Below are positions 36,842 through 45,318 of a stretch of 64,000 bases of DNA, piece after piece. Numbering within the stretch: position 1 is the first letter of the stretch; every line of letters begins with the position of its first letter. This DNA comes from Saprospiraceae bacterium (GTDB lineage: Bacteria > Bacteroidota > Bacteroidia > Chitinophagales > Saprospiraceae). Under the pieces are notes generated by a model. It saw nothing but the letters and a program-made list of their open reading frames with translations, did not search any database and was not told the origin of the DNA. Position numbers and translations under genes: made by a program. Where the stretch lies: positions 124,001 to 188,000 of the forward strand of contig JAHDHQ010000004.1 in the NCBI GenBank assembly GCA_020631235.1. Direction: 5' to 3'.

Positions 36842-37738
36842 CTATGCAGGGCTTGAAAAACGAAAGCTACAATGATAAGCATAATGCTCATCGGGTTTCA
36901 ATAAAGTGCTTGGAAATTGTGGATGATTTAAGCTATCTGGATAATGCTGACTTTCAAAGCAAAAGAATTTTTGGTTTCCGCTATAAAATTGAATGGCTGG
37001 TTGGTCTGTAAACACATCGAGTCTGATCTTGCTTATCTCACCTATTGCGGTAGCAGCAGGTTTTGTTTTATGGCTAATCACGAAACAATGATCAAAAACT
37101 CTACCATCTAGACGTTGCAATCGGTTCAAATCCATCCAAGTATTTTTCACCTTCAAAAGTTTACCTGTGGGTAGTTTTTCTGGATCCAATTCGACCAACT
37201 CTTGTGCGTCTATCGCAAAGGTATGGTGTTCAAGATTTTGGGTGCCATTAAGATTAAAATAGGCATGATTCGTTAAATTAATATGGCATGCCTCAGTGGT
37301 GCTTACCAAATATTCGATGTCGATTTGAGTTTTTGTGAGTGTATATTTTACTTCGAATATTCTTTTCCCTGGAAATCCATCATCTTTAGTTTCTCGTAAA
37401 CAAGAAAATACCACTTGATTTTCACTGGGTTTTGAGTAATCCCAAACTACGGCATGTAATCCTTTTTCTCCGCTATGTAATGTATGGTCACCTTCATTGA
37501 TGGTTAGTGGATGTTGTACGTTTTGGTAATGGTGTATGCCATTTCTTATACGTCCAGCGATAGGCCCAACTGTAGCTCCAGTATACTTTCTTTTGTTTGT
37601 ATATGGAAGCGTTGTCGGGTAATATTCATGTACTTGGACCCATTGATTTTGGTTGAGGTAATTTATGCTAGTTATACGTGCTCCCAGTGGGGATAATTCA
37701 AGCTCCATACTTGAATTAGCCATACTTATCCTAACCAT
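36842..37738 (-). CDS. galM: Aldose 1-epimerase (GalM family)
   Basis: A mutarotase-fold enzyme that interconverts alpha and beta anomers of sugars. 298 aa. GATVGPIAGRIRNG carries the substrate arginine; NLTNHAYFNLNG carries the catalytic histidine; the C-terminal CFESQHYPDSLNHP block holds the catalytic glutamate region. Sugar specificity is not readable. It sits between rpmH (43 bases upstream) and rnpA (1 base downstream), an unusual site because those two genes are normally adjacent. Start ATG 37738; ATG 37723 is possible. Confidence 0.92.
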   Translation of the reverse strand: MVRISMANSSMELELSPLGARITSINYLNQNQWVQVHEYYPTTLPYTNKRKYTGATVGPIAGRIRNGIHHYQNVQHPLTINEGDHTLHSGEKGLHAVVWDYSKPSENQVVFSCLRETKDDGFPGKRIFEVKYTLTKTQIDIEYLVSTTEACHINLTNHAYFNLNGTQNLEHHTFAIDAQELVELDPEKLPTGKLLKVKNTWMDLNRLQRLDGRVFDHCFVISHKTKPAATAIGEISKIRLDVFTDQPAIQFYSGNQKFFCFESQHYPDSLNHPQFPSTLLKPDEHYAYHCSFRFSSPA

Positions 37739-37781
37739 GGGGAAAAATGTAGTCTTTGTGCTAAAAAGAGAATAGCGAGGT

Positions 37782-37937
37782 TTACTTAAGTCTCTTCTCG
37801 TCAGAGATAGTCAACTTAGCACGTCCTTTAGCTCTTCTTCTTGCAAGAAGTTTTCTGCCATTCTTAGATGCCATCCTTGATCTGAATCCGTGTTTGTTTT
37901 TTCTCTTTCTTCTGGATGGTTGATAGGTCCGTTTCAT
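37782..37937 (-). CDS. rpmH: 50S ribosomal protein L34
   Basis: 51-aa ribosomal protein, translated by hand. It begins [19 protein letters not shown], continues with [20 protein letters not shown] and ends in [10 protein letters not shown], all as expected for L34. It heads the minus-strand run rpmH-galM-rnpA. The 74 bases between it and rho show no clear promoter box. Confidence 0.97.
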   Translation of the reverse strand: MKRTYQPSRRKRKNKHGFRSRMASKNGRKLLARRRAKGRAKLTISDEKRLK

Positions 37938-38011
37938 AGTATTCTAATTTAAAATCTAGCCCTGCTTAAAAAGTTTTGCAAAGATAGGGTATTTTTTCTT
38001 TTAAGCAAATT

Positions 38012-39670
38012 CTAACTGTTCATTGAAACTAAAAATTCTTCATTAGTTCTAGTAGACTTCAGATGATTTCTAATAAAACGCATGGCTTCATCCGGTTTCA
38101 TATCGGCTAAATGCTCTCTTAGAATGAAAATTCGCTTAAGCATACCTTCGTTTAAAAGTAGTTCTTCTCTTCTTGTGCTCGACTTATTTAAGTCAATTGC
38201 AGGATACATACGCTTATTAGCTAGCGATCTATCTAATTGTAATTCCATATTACCGGTTCCTTTAAATTCTTCGAAAATAACTTCATCCATTTTCGAACCG
38301 GTATCTGTCAATGCTGTAGCAAGTATCGTTAATGATCCACCATTTTCGATATTACGTGCAGCACCGAAGAATTTCTTAGGTTTCTGTAGTGCATTAGCTT
38401 CTACCCCACCAGAAAGAACTTTTCCAGATGAAGGAGATACCGTATTGTATGCTCTGGCCAGACGAGTTATAGAGTCAAGTAATATAGCCACATCGTGACC
38501 TGACTCAACCATACGTTTAGCTTTTTCTATGACAATATTGGCTACTCTAACGTGATTCTCTGCTGGCATGTCGAAAGTAGATGCAATCACTTCTGCATTA
38601 ACATTTCTAGCCATATCAGTTACTTCTTCTGGTCGCTCATCGATTAGTAATACTATCAGATAGGTTTCTGGATGATTTTTAGCAATGGCATTAGCCACAT
38701 CTTTCAGCAAAAAGGTTTTACCCGTTTTTGGCTGAGCTACAAACAATCCTCTCTGACCTTTTCCAATAGGACTAAACATATCGATCATCCGATTACCAAA
38801 GTCTTTTCCTTCCGGATGTGATACAAGATTAAACTTTTCCGTAGGGAATAATGGTGTTAGGTAATCAAATGGCACTCTTTCCCTAATTTTCATTGGTTCA
38901 AGACCGTTTATTTTTGATACTCTGAGTAAAGCAAAGTATTTCTCACCTTCTTTAGGAGGTCTTACAGCTCCTACAACTAGATCACCTGTTTTTAAACCAA
39001 ATAATTTTATTTGGCTTGGAGAAACATAGATATCATCTGGACTGGTTAGATAATTATAATCTGCTGATCGCAAAAAACCGTAACCATCTGGCATCATTTC
39101 CAAAATACCTTCACCTTCTATCAAGCCGTCCAAATCTATATTAAAACCAGAGTCATCCTGAGGTTTTTCTTTTTGAGCATGCTGGTTTCGGTTGTTTCTG
39201 TTTTGTTGATTTCGCTGGTTGTTGTCTCCGTTTCTATTGTTAGAGCGATGGTTGTTTGCTTGTTTCGGCGAACCATCTTTATTTTGCTTTGAAGCTAAAG
39301 TAATTACCTTTTTAGGTTTTGGTTTTTCTTCAGCAGTCCCATTGTCCGCCGCTTTTTCTTTCTTTGGCGCTGGTTTTTTCTCCTCTACTTTAGCTTTTTC
39401 GACAGTTTCTTTTTTTGCAGGTGCTTTTTTAGCCGCAGGTTTTCTTTGTCTTGTTTTCTTTTCTGGAGCTTTTGCTGCTGGCTTAGCCTCTGGCATCTCA
39501 TCCCCTAGAGTAGTTTTCATTTTGTCTTTACCAATAAGGGCTTGATGGTCCAAGATCTTATAAATTAGATCTTGTTTGCTTAATCTTTTGTAAGCTTTTA
39601 ATTTTAACTTTTCCGCTAAATCCTTGAGTTCTGGAACTAGCATTTCATTTAACTGAAGAATATCGTACAT
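38012..39670 (-). CDS. rho: Transcription termination factor Rho with long basic insertion
   Basis: Hexameric RNA helicase that ends transcription. 552 aa: Rho N-terminal helical domain (1-40, [20 protein letters not shown]), an inserted low-complexity segment (about 50-170) first rich in Lys/Ala/Pro and then in Asn/Arg/Gln, an RNA-binding CSD domain (about 180-255, [16 protein letters not shown]), and the ATPase with Walker [20 protein letters not shown] and the Q-loop/R-loop region [16 protein letters not shown]. Bacteroidota Rho proteins commonly have such insertions, thought to aid RNA binding or condensation. A strong divergent promoter lies upstream, giving a leader of roughly 100 bases, room for autoregulation. 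Confidence 0.97.
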   Translation of the reverse strand: MYDILQLNEMLVPELKDLAEKLKLKAYKRLSKQDLIYKILDHQALIGKDKMKTTLGDEMPEAKPAAKAPEKKTRQRKPAAKKAPAKKETVEKAKVEEKKPAPKKEKAADNGTAEEKPKPKKVITLASKQNKDGSPKQANNHRSNNRNGDNNQRNQQNRNNRNQHAQKEKPQDDSGFNIDLDGLIEGEGILEMMPDGYGFLRSADYNYLTSPDDIYVSPSQIKLFGLKTGDLVVGAVRPPKEGEKYFALLRVSKINGLEPMKIRERVPFDYLTPLFPTEKFNLVSHPEGKDFGNRMIDMFSPIGKGQRGLFVAQPKTGKTFLLKDVANAIAKNHPETYLIVLLIDERPEEVTDMARNVNAEVIASTFDMPAENHVRVANIVIEKAKRMVESGHDVAILLDSITRLARAYNTVSPSSGKVLSGGVEANALQKPKKFFGAARNIENGGSLTILATALTDTGSKMDEVIFEEFKGTGNMELQLDRSLANKRMYPAIDLNKSSTRREELLLNEGMLKRIFILREHLADMKPDEAMRFIRNHLKSTRTNEEFLVSMNS

Positions 39671-39780
39671 AGAATGGTGTAATAATAATAGAAGGAATAA
39701 ATTTGTAGAAACTAATAAATAAAGGAAATTTTAAAAGGAAGGCACACAAAGATTTAAAAAGTTGGTGCGTTTCGTTGCTG

Positions 39781-39810
39781 CAAATATATATTTATTATTT
39801 GAAACTCAAA
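39781..39810 (-). promoter_or_regulatory. Bacteroidota-type promoter for rho
   Basis: On the minus strand TTTG (39810-39807) and TATATTTG followed by C (39788-39781) are separated by 18 bases, a near-perfect match to the consensus. Confidence 0.7.
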
Positions 39811-39814
39811 GCTA

Positions 39815-39822
39815 TATATTTG
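39815..39822 (+). promoter_or_regulatory. -7 promoter box for serS, back to back with the rho promoter
   Basis: TATATTTG followed by C matches TAnnTTTG and lies 43 bases before the serS ATG. The -33 position holds only TTTA (39791-39794). It lies just beyond the rho promoter elements on the opposite strand, so the two promoters face away from each other. Confidence 0.5.
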
Positions 39823-39865
39823 CGAAATAAATATTTGTCTAAATACACAAATGATATAATAGTAG

Positions 39866-41146
39866 ATGTTACGAACAGAATTTATTAGAAACCATACTGA
39901 ATTAGTGAAAAAAGGGCTAATCAAAAGAAATTGGACTGAAGAGCGTTGTGGAATTCTTCAAGAAGTTATTGCTCTTGATGATCAACGCAAAAAAATTCAA
40001 ACATCATCAGACAGTGTATTACATGAAATGAATGTTCTCTCTGGCAAAATAGGTGAGATGTATAAATCTGGAAACAGAGAGGAAGCTGAAACCCTTAAAA
40101 CAAAAGTTGGCCAACTTAAAGAAACCTCAAAAGATCTTGAAAGTCAACTAAAAGAAGCCAAAGAAAAAATAGAACAAAAACTTTTTGCCATTCCCAATGT
40201 CCCCAACTCATTAGTTCCTGCAGGGAAATCAGAGGAAGATAATGAAGTGTATAAGGATTGGGAAAGCCCATTGCCAAAATTGGGAGATGGTGCTATGGCT
40301 CATTGGGAATTAGCCGAAAAATATAATCTTATAGATTTTAAATTAGGTGTAAAAATTGCTGGATCAGGATTCCCCTTATTTAGAAATAAAGGATCAAAAC
40401 TACAGCGTGCATTAATCAATTTTTTCCTAGATGAAGCTTCGGCTGCAGGATATGAAGAAGTTGTTCCACCACATTTAGTGAATACGGCGAGTGCAACTGC
40501 TACTGGCAATTTACCAGATAAAGAAGGACAGATGTATGTGGCCGAACGGGATGAGCTCTATCTTATACCTACAGCCGAGGTGCCTGTGACTAATATATTT
40601 AGAGATGTTATTTTAAATGAGTCAGACTTTCCGCAAAAACTGACTGCTTATACGCCTTGTTTTAGGAGAGAGGCAGGTTCTTATGGTTCTGATGTAAAAG
40701 GTTTAAATCGTGTACATCAATTTGACAAAATAGAAATTGTCCAAATTTCGCACCCTGACGAGTCTTATAAGATCCAACAAGAAATGCTTGATCACGTAGA
40801 AGGATTACTACAGAAATTGGAACTACCTTATCGCATTCTTCGTTTATGTGGTGGAGACCTTACATTTACTTCAGCTTTGACTTACGACTTTGAAGTATAC
40901 TCAGCTGCTCAAAAAAAGTGGTTAGAAGTGAGTTCGGTATCTAATTTTGAGACCTATCAAAGTAATAGGTTAAAATTAAGGTACAAGGATTCAGAAGGTA
41001 AAAAGCACCTTGCCCATACGTTAAACGGAAGTGCGCTTGCATTAGCTCGAATAATTGCGGCCATTTTAGAAAATAATCAAACGGAGCAAGGTATTAAAGT
41101 ACCCGCTGTTCTCGTTCCTTATATTGGATTTGATTGGATAAACTAA
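39866..41146 (+). CDS. serS: Serine--tRNA ligase
   Basis: Charges tRNA-Ser with serine. 426 aa. The N-terminal coiled-coil arm that grips the tRNA spans about 30-110 (KIGEMYKSGNREEAETLK on its return). Class II motifs follow: the motif 2 region TPCFRREAGSYG, DVKGLNRVHQFDKIE, LEVSSVSNFETYQSNR, and motif 3 in NGSALALARIIAAILENNQ. Full length. A YugP-like protease and frr follow in the same direction with short gaps. Confidence 0.97.
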   Translation: MLRTEFIRNHTELVKKGLIKRNWTEERCGILQEVIALDDQRKKIQTSSDSVLHEMNVLSGKIGEMYKSGNREEAETLKTKVGQLKETSKDLESQLKEAKEKIEQKLFAIPNVPNSLVPAGKSEEDNEVYKDWESPLPKLGDGAMAHWELAEKYNLIDFKLGVKIAGSGFPLFRNKGSKLQRALINFFLDEASAAGYEEVVPPHLVNTASATATGNLPDKEGQMYVAERDELYLIPTAEVPVTNIFRDVILNESDFPQKLTAYTPCFRREAGSYGSDVKGLNRVHQFDKIEIVQISHPDESYKIQQEMLDHVEGLLQKLELPYRILRLCGGDLTFTSALTYDFEVYSAAQKKWLEVSSVSNFETYQSNRLKLRYKDSEGKKHLAHTLNGSALALARIIAAILENNQTEQGIKVPAVLVPYIGFDWIN

Positions 41147-41159
41147 AAATTAAAAAACT

Positions 41160-41855
41160 ATGATGTTTTACATGGTTATTGTAGGTGTTTTTACACTTAT
41201 AGGTAGCGTAGTCGGAAATAGACTAAAAAGTAAATTTGCAAAATACAGCCAAGTTCCTTCATCGGGGAACCTTTCTGGTGCTGAAGTAGCCCAACAAATG
41301 TTGGATCATTACGGAGTAAGAGGGGTTAAAATAGTAGAAGGTAAAGGAAGACTGACTGACCATTACAATCCTTTATCTAAAACGGTGGCTTTAAGTCCTG
41401 AGGTCTTTAGAGGAAGGCATATTTCTGCAGCTGCTGTAGCAGCTCATGAATGCGGTCACGCTATTCAGCACGATACAGCTTATGGTATGCTAAAGCTAAG
41501 ATCCACTCTCGTTCCTGTAGTCAACTTTTCTTCAAGAATGCAGCAGTTTTTATTTTACGGCATGATGTTCGGATTTATGGCTGGTGGTGGATCCGGCATA
41601 GGGCAGTTATTGATGTTGGCTTTAGTAGCCACTTTCGGAATGACGGCTTTGTTTAGTTTGGTAACTTTGCCAGTTGAATTTGATGCAAGCAGAAGAGCTT
41701 TAGTTTGGTTAGACAATTCAGGCGTTGCTGTAGGTGAACAATATGATGGAGCTAAAGATGCATTATGGTGGGCAGCTATGACATATGTAGTACAAGCCTT
41801 ATCTTCACTTGTATTATTCCTGTATTTCTTGATGCAATTTATGGGTAGAGACTAA
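41160..41855 (+). CDS. YugP-family membrane zinc metallopeptidase
   Basis: 231 aa, membrane-bound. An N-terminal helix is followed by a cytosolic or interfacial domain with HECGHAIQH (zinc site HExxH at 96-100), and two or more C-terminal helices. GRLTDHYNPLSKTVALSPEVF before the zinc motif is characteristic of this group (PF04298-like). Biological substrate unknown. It starts 13 bases after serS, and frr begins 21 bases later, so the three are likely co-transcribed. Confidence 0.88.
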   Translation: MMFYMVIVGVFTLIGSVVGNRLKSKFAKYSQVPSSGNLSGAEVAQQMLDHYGVRGVKIVEGKGRLTDHYNPLSKTVALSPEVFRGRHISAAAVAAHECGHAIQHDTAYGMLKLRSTLVPVVNFSSRMQQFLFYGMMFGFMAGGGSGIGQLLMLALVATFGMTALFSLVTLPVEFDASRRALVWLDNSGVAVGEQYDGAKDALWWAAMTYVVQALSSLVLFLYFLMQFMGRD

Positions 41856-41876
41856 TTATAAAATAAGAAAGTATTT

Positions 41877-42440
41877 ATGGATTTTGATATTGATAATATT
41901 ATAAACATTGGAAAAGAAAAGATGGGCAAATCACTTGACCATCTTAAAGCGGAATTATTGAAAGTAAGAGCTGGGAAAGCAAATGTAAATATGCTTGATG
42001 GTATTATGGTGGAATATTACGGCACACCTACTGCCCTTAATCAAGTAGCTAATTTATCAATTCCAGATCCTAAAACGATCAGTATTCAAGCTTGGGAAAA
42101 ATCGTTATTGCCAACCATCGAGCAAGCCATTTTTGCTGCTAACCTTGGCCTGACACCAATGAATGATGGAGAGTTTATACGTATAAGCATACCGCCGATG
42201 ACTGAAGAACGCAGAAAAGCACTGGTTAAACAGGTGAAGTCAATGTGTGAGGAAGCTAAAGTAGGACTGAGAAATGAGCGCCAAAAATTAATGAATGCGG
42301 TCAAAGAAGAAGTCAAAAATGGTTACCCTGAAGATGCAGGAAAGCGGACGGAAAAAGACATTCAAGATTTAACCAATAGCTTTGGTGATATGGTAAATAA
42401 AATCTATGAAGCCAAAGAGAAAGATATCATGACTGTTTAA
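41877..42440 (+). CDS. frr: Ribosome recycling factor
   Basis: Splits post-termination ribosomes together with EF-G. 187 aa, full length. LKAELLKVRAGKANVNMLDGI, EYYGTPTALNQVANLSIPDPKT and IRISIPPMTEERRKALVKQVK are standard blocks; the final helix contains KDIQDLTNSFGDMVNKIYEAKEKDIM. The stop overlaps the convergent neighbour's stop by 4 bases. Confidence 0.97.
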   Translation: MDFDIDNIINIGKEKMGKSLDHLKAELLKVRAGKANVNMLDGIMVEYYGTPTALNQVANLSIPDPKTISIQAWEKSLLPTIEQAIFAANLGLTPMNDGEFIRISIPPMTEERRKALVKQVKSMCEEAKVGLRNERQKLMNAVKEEVKNGYPEDAGKRTEKDIQDLTNSFGDMVNKIYEAKEKDIMTV

Positions 42441-43255
42441 TCAGTATAAATATTACGTTTATAACAGCCTTTATTATGCAAATAGTAAAGGCTGTTTTTA
42501 TATATACTAGCAAACAACCAAACCGCACTATCCGCAGGTAAATCACTTAACTTCACATCAGACGGCATCAAAGGTTCTACTTTCCAGAGACTATGATCTC
42601 TAATGACATAGGCATTAGCCTTTTCATCAATGATGGTTTGTGGTTCTGCCGAAAAATAGTGGAGGAATTGCCCCGTTAGACTATAAACATATCGCTCATT
42701 ATCGTTTAAAATAGAAATACCATTTACTGATTCTCTTAAATGGAAATCTTCTAAATTTTTATCAATTTCTCGTACAGCAAAAGTAGTACTAAGTTGAGCA
42801 TTTATAGTAGGCAATTCTACTAATTCTCTTTTGTCAGCATCGATAAACCAAAGGCGATCCTCTTCACTCAAATCTATGCTTGTAACATTGTAATAGCCTA
42901 ATGCTTCGAATGAAATAGTTGATAACTCGGTTAATTGGTTGTCAAGAAAAATGACGGTTTGCTGGTCTTTAGAAAAGAGATATAATTTATGGATATGATT
43001 TAAACCCATCTGAAAAATAGAATACCCAAAAGGCACTTGATATTCTGCCTGAATCCCATCACTGCTTATCTTAAAAAGCTTGTTTTCTTGGGTTAATACA
43101 TAGCTGTTATCAAAGATATCAAAGACACAAATTTCAATCTCATCAACGGGAAAAGGTAGGTCGCCAATTTTCTGTTGAGCGGTCATAGACCACGAACAAA
43201 AAATGATTAAACAAAAACTATAAATTAGTTTCAATATGTGCTTCCTCTTCACCAT
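42437..43255 (-). CDS. Secreted protein of unknown function, propeller-like repeats
   Basis: 272 aa with a signal peptide (LKLIYSFCLIIFCSWSMTAQ). Not recognised by family, but it has repeated short strand motifs such as NSYVLTQENKLFKIS, HKLYLFSKDQQTVIFLD, DRLWFIDADKRELVELP and NERYVYSLTGQFLHYF at roughly 40-50-residue spacing, the pattern of a beta-propeller. ATG 43255 overlaps the lpxH 3' end by 38 bases; a later start would lose the signal peptide. It is co-directional with lpxH and probably in its operon. Its stop overlaps that of frr on the other strand. Confidence 0.65.
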   Translation of the reverse strand: MVKRKHILKLIYSFCLIIFCSWSMTAQQKIGDLPFPVDEIEICVFDIFDNSYVLTQENKLFKISSDGIQAEYQVPFGYSIFQMGLNHIHKLYLFSKDQQTVIFLDNQLTELSTISFEALGYYNVTSIDLSEEDRLWFIDADKRELVELPTINAQLSTTFAVREIDKNLEDFHLRESVNGISILNDNERYVYSLTGQFLHYFSAEPQTIIDEKANAYVIRDHSLWKVEPLMPSDVKLSDLPADSAVWLFASIYKNSLYYLHNKGCYKRNIYTD

Positions 43256-43991
43256 AACTTAATAACGAAAAACCTGACTCTTTTAATACACCATAAGTAT
43301 AATGGTATAAAGAATCTCCAAGATTTATATATCTAGAATTGCTGGATTTTAGCCTATAATCCATAGGAATATGCCTGTGTCCAAACACAAAGTAATCGAC
43401 TTCATGTTTATTCGGAAATGATTCACAAAATTGGACCAACCATTCCTCATCGAAAGAAATAAAATCTTCTTTGCCAAAACTCTTTTCTCTGGAACGATTG
43501 GAAAAGTATTTCATCAAGCCCAAACCCACATTAGGATGCAAACTACCAAATAAACGCTGGCAAACTCTATTTCTGAAAACCTTACGTATGAATTTATAAG
43601 TGTAATCACCTGGGCCTAATCCATCGCCATGACCCACAAAGATTTTTTTACCGAAATGTTCCACAAAAATAGGATCCTTATGAACTTTAAATCCTAGATC
43701 TTGGAAATAAGTGTTCATCCACATATCATGATTTCCGGTGAATATTTCCACATCCACTCCTGCTTTTTTTAGTGATACTAATGCAGTAATAAAAGAAGAA
43801 AAACCTTTTGGAATCGCATGTTTATACTCAAACCAATAATCAAACAAATCACCTACCAAATAGACCTTAGCTGCATTTTCTTTAAAGTGATCAAATAGAC
43901 CAAGTATTTTTTCTTCTCTTACCGAAGAACTTTCCAAGCCCTTTCTCCCTAAATGAAAATCCGAAGCAAAATAGATGTGTTTTTGTGACAT
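43218..43991 (-). CDS. lpxH: UDP-2,3-diacylglucosamine diphosphatase-like metallophosphoesterase
   Basis: Probably hydrolyses UDP-2,3-diacylglucosamine to lipid X in lipid A synthesis, at the inner-membrane face. 257 aa. Metal ligands of the calcineurin-like fold are all present: SDFHLG (D11, H13), GDLFDYW (D48), TGNHDMW (N87, H88), VGHGDGLGPGD and FGHRHIP. The DYWFEYKHAIP block and the RVCQRLFGSLHPN stretch fit the LpxH family. A small ORF and strong terminator lie upstream (44064-44179), suggesting possible attenuation. Confidence 0.88.
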   Translation of the reverse strand: MSQKHIYFASDFHLGRKGLESSSVREEKILGLFDHFKENAAKVYLVGDLFDYWFEYKHAIPKGFSSFITALVSLKKAGVDVEIFTGNHDMWMNTYFQDLGFKVHKDPIFVEHFGKKIFVGHGDGLGPGDYTYKFIRKVFRNRVCQRLFGSLHPNVGLGLMKYFSNRSREKSFGKEDFISFDEEWLVQFCESFPNKHEVDYFVFGHRHIPMDYRLKSSNSRYINLGDSLYHYTYGVLKESGFSLLSYGEEEAHIETNL

Positions 43992-44063
43992 ATAATAGAC
44001 TGAATAGTCCGTTCAAAGGTAAGAAGTCCGCACTAAATAGAGTTTTGAAAAGCACAAAAAAAT

Positions 44064-44090
44064 AAAAGCCGCTCACATTTGGCGGCTTTT
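44064..44090 (-). terminator. Strong intrinsic terminator upstream of lpxH
   Basis: A perfect 9-bp stem (AAAAGCCGC / GCGGCTTTT, 9-base loop). Read on the minus strand it is followed by TTTTATTTTTTTG, a strong U tract; on the plus strand the tail is shorter. It lies between divergently transcribed lpxH and aldo/keto reductase genes, so it must end a short minus-strand RNA covering the small ORF at 44105-44179 or act as an attenuator for lpxH. Confidence 0.85.
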
Positions 44091-44104
44091 ACAAGTAATG
44101 CTGA

Positions 44105-44179
44105 TCAATTCCTATCTTGACTTACATCCTTTTGACGCAATATTTGAACAAGGTAACAGCTCCTCAAAAACTTTAACAT
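44105..44179 (-). CDS. Possible 24-codon small ORF or leader peptide
   Basis: ATG 44179 to TGA 44105 encodes a basic 24-residue peptide beginning MLKFLRSCYLVQILRQ. The stop lies 15 bases before the strong terminator. Position and size are those of a leader peptide controlling an attenuator, or of a small protein gene with its own terminator. Nothing shows that it is translated; the ATG sits inside a palindrome. Confidence 0.4.
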   Translation of the reverse strand: MLKFLRSCYLVQILRQKDVSQDRN

Positions 44180-44186
44180 ATGTTAA
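44173..44186. promoter_or_regulatory. 14-bp perfect palindrome, possible operator
   Basis: TTAACATATGTTAA is perfectly self-complementary and lies in the lpxH/aldo-keto reductase divergent region, over the start of the small ORF. Dyads of this kind are often dimeric regulator sites; no regulator gene is adjacent. Confidence 0.35.
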
Positions 44187-44262
44187 GATTTTTCATGCAT
44201 TAAACTCAAATCTCTTCATTATAAGCATGTAGATTAATGAAGTCCTTGTTTCACATTTTTTC

Positions 44263-44270
44263 TAAGTTTG
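44263..44270 (+). promoter_or_regulatory. Possible -7 promoter box before the aldo/keto reductase
   Basis: TAAGTTTG matches TAnnTTTG, 20 bases before ATG 44291 and downstream of the earlier in-frame ATG at 44237. This favours 44291 as the start. A TTG upstream is only 14 bases away, short for a -33 element. Confidence 0.4.
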
Positions 44271-44290
44271 AGCATAACAACTATTATTTT

Positions 44291-45274
44291 ATGATTTACA
44301 AACAAATAGGCCAGTCGGATTTAAACGTCAGTGGAGTTTGCTTAGGCATGATGAGTTATGGAAGCAAACAATGGAGACCTTGGATTCTAGACCAACAAAA
44401 AGATTGTGACGAGCACGTAGATCTGGCACTATCCTTAGGCATCAATTTTTTTGACACCGCAAATATTTATTCTTCTGGTGTGAGTGAGACTATGACAGGG
44501 AAGGCATTAAACAAACTTATAGGCAGAGATAAGGTAATCATTGCTACAAAAGTAGGTTTACCTATTCCTAATAAGCCCTCACAAACTGGCTTGTCAAAAG
44601 AGCAAATAATATTAAATTTCGAACAATCTCTCAAAAGACTCAATACAGACTACATAGACTTATACCAAATCCACCGATGGGACTATTTGACGCCTATCGA
44701 AGAAACAATGGAGGCCTTGCACTCATTGATCATTAGTGGTAAATTAAGATATATAGGAGCCTCCAGTATGTATGCGTGGCAGTTTAGCAAATGCCATTAT
44801 CTAGCTGAACTGAATCAATGGACGGCATTTATAAGCATGCAAAATCATTACAACATTATTTATAGGGAAGAAGAACGAGAAATGAATCCGCTGTGCCAAG
44901 ATTTAGGCGTTTCTCTATTGCCATGGAGTCCAGTAGCTCGCGGATTAGTCTGCGGCACACGCACAAGAAAAGGTGGAACAACATTGAGAAGCATAAATGA
45001 TCCATATGCAGATAGATTGTATGATCGTGAAGCGGATTATCAAGTTGCCGATGCAGTTATTAAACTCGCAGACCAAAAAGATGTGAGTGGTGCTGAAATT
45101 GCACTGGCTTGGTTACACCAAAACCCCATCGTCGCCTCGCCCATTTTCGGAGCAACAAAAACAGATCATCTTAAGGAAGCTGTGCATTCTTTAGAGCTCA
45201 AGCTAAGTCCAGCAGAAATACAATCCATCGAAACCCCTTATCAAGTAAACATCGTTAAACCTTGGAATTTGTAA
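44291..45274 (+). CDS. Aldo/keto reductase
   Basis: An NADPH-dependent carbonyl reductase with a TIM-barrel fold. 327 aa from ATG 44291. The catalytic tetrad is visible: D55 and Y60 (FFDTANIYSSG), K87 (ATKVG) and H128 (YQIHRWD). The C-terminal cofactor loop includes ASPIFGATK. It resembles the AKR12-14/YajO-like group with WSPVARGLVCG. The substrate is not known. The frame opens at 44237, but similarity begins at IYKQIGQSDL. It is followed by a DUF2490 gene that starts after a TATCTTTG box. Confidence 0.93.
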   Translation: MIYKQIGQSDLNVSGVCLGMMSYGSKQWRPWILDQQKDCDEHVDLALSLGINFFDTANIYSSGVSETMTGKALNKLIGRDKVIIATKVGLPIPNKPSQTGLSKEQIILNFEQSLKRLNTDYIDLYQIHRWDYLTPIEETMEALHSLIISGKLRYIGASSMYAWQFSKCHYLAELNQWTAFISMQNHYNIIYREEEREMNPLCQDLGVSLLPWSPVARGLVCGTRTRKGGTTLRSINDPYADRLYDREADYQVADAVIKLADQKDVSGAEIALAWLHQNPIVASPIFGATKTDHLKEAVHSLELKLSPAEIQSIETPYQVNIVKPWNL

Positions 45275-45305
45275 GCTTTGCGCTTTCATATTTCAAGTTC
45301 ATACT

Positions 45306-45313
45306 TATCTTTG
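45306..45313 (+). promoter_or_regulatory. Possible -7 promoter box before the DUF2490 gene
   Basis: TATCTTTG ends 5 bases before ATG 45319. A TTTG at 45277-45280 is 25 bases upstream, slightly far. It supports the ATG at 45319 as start and predicts a leaderless mRNA. Confidence 0.45.
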
Positions 45314-45318
45314 ACGCT

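Noticed and set aside
39219-39545. Hydrophobic plus-strand frame resembling membrane helices
   Set aside because: Antisense of the Lys/Ala/Pro-rich insertion of rho; the hydrophobicity comes from that composition.
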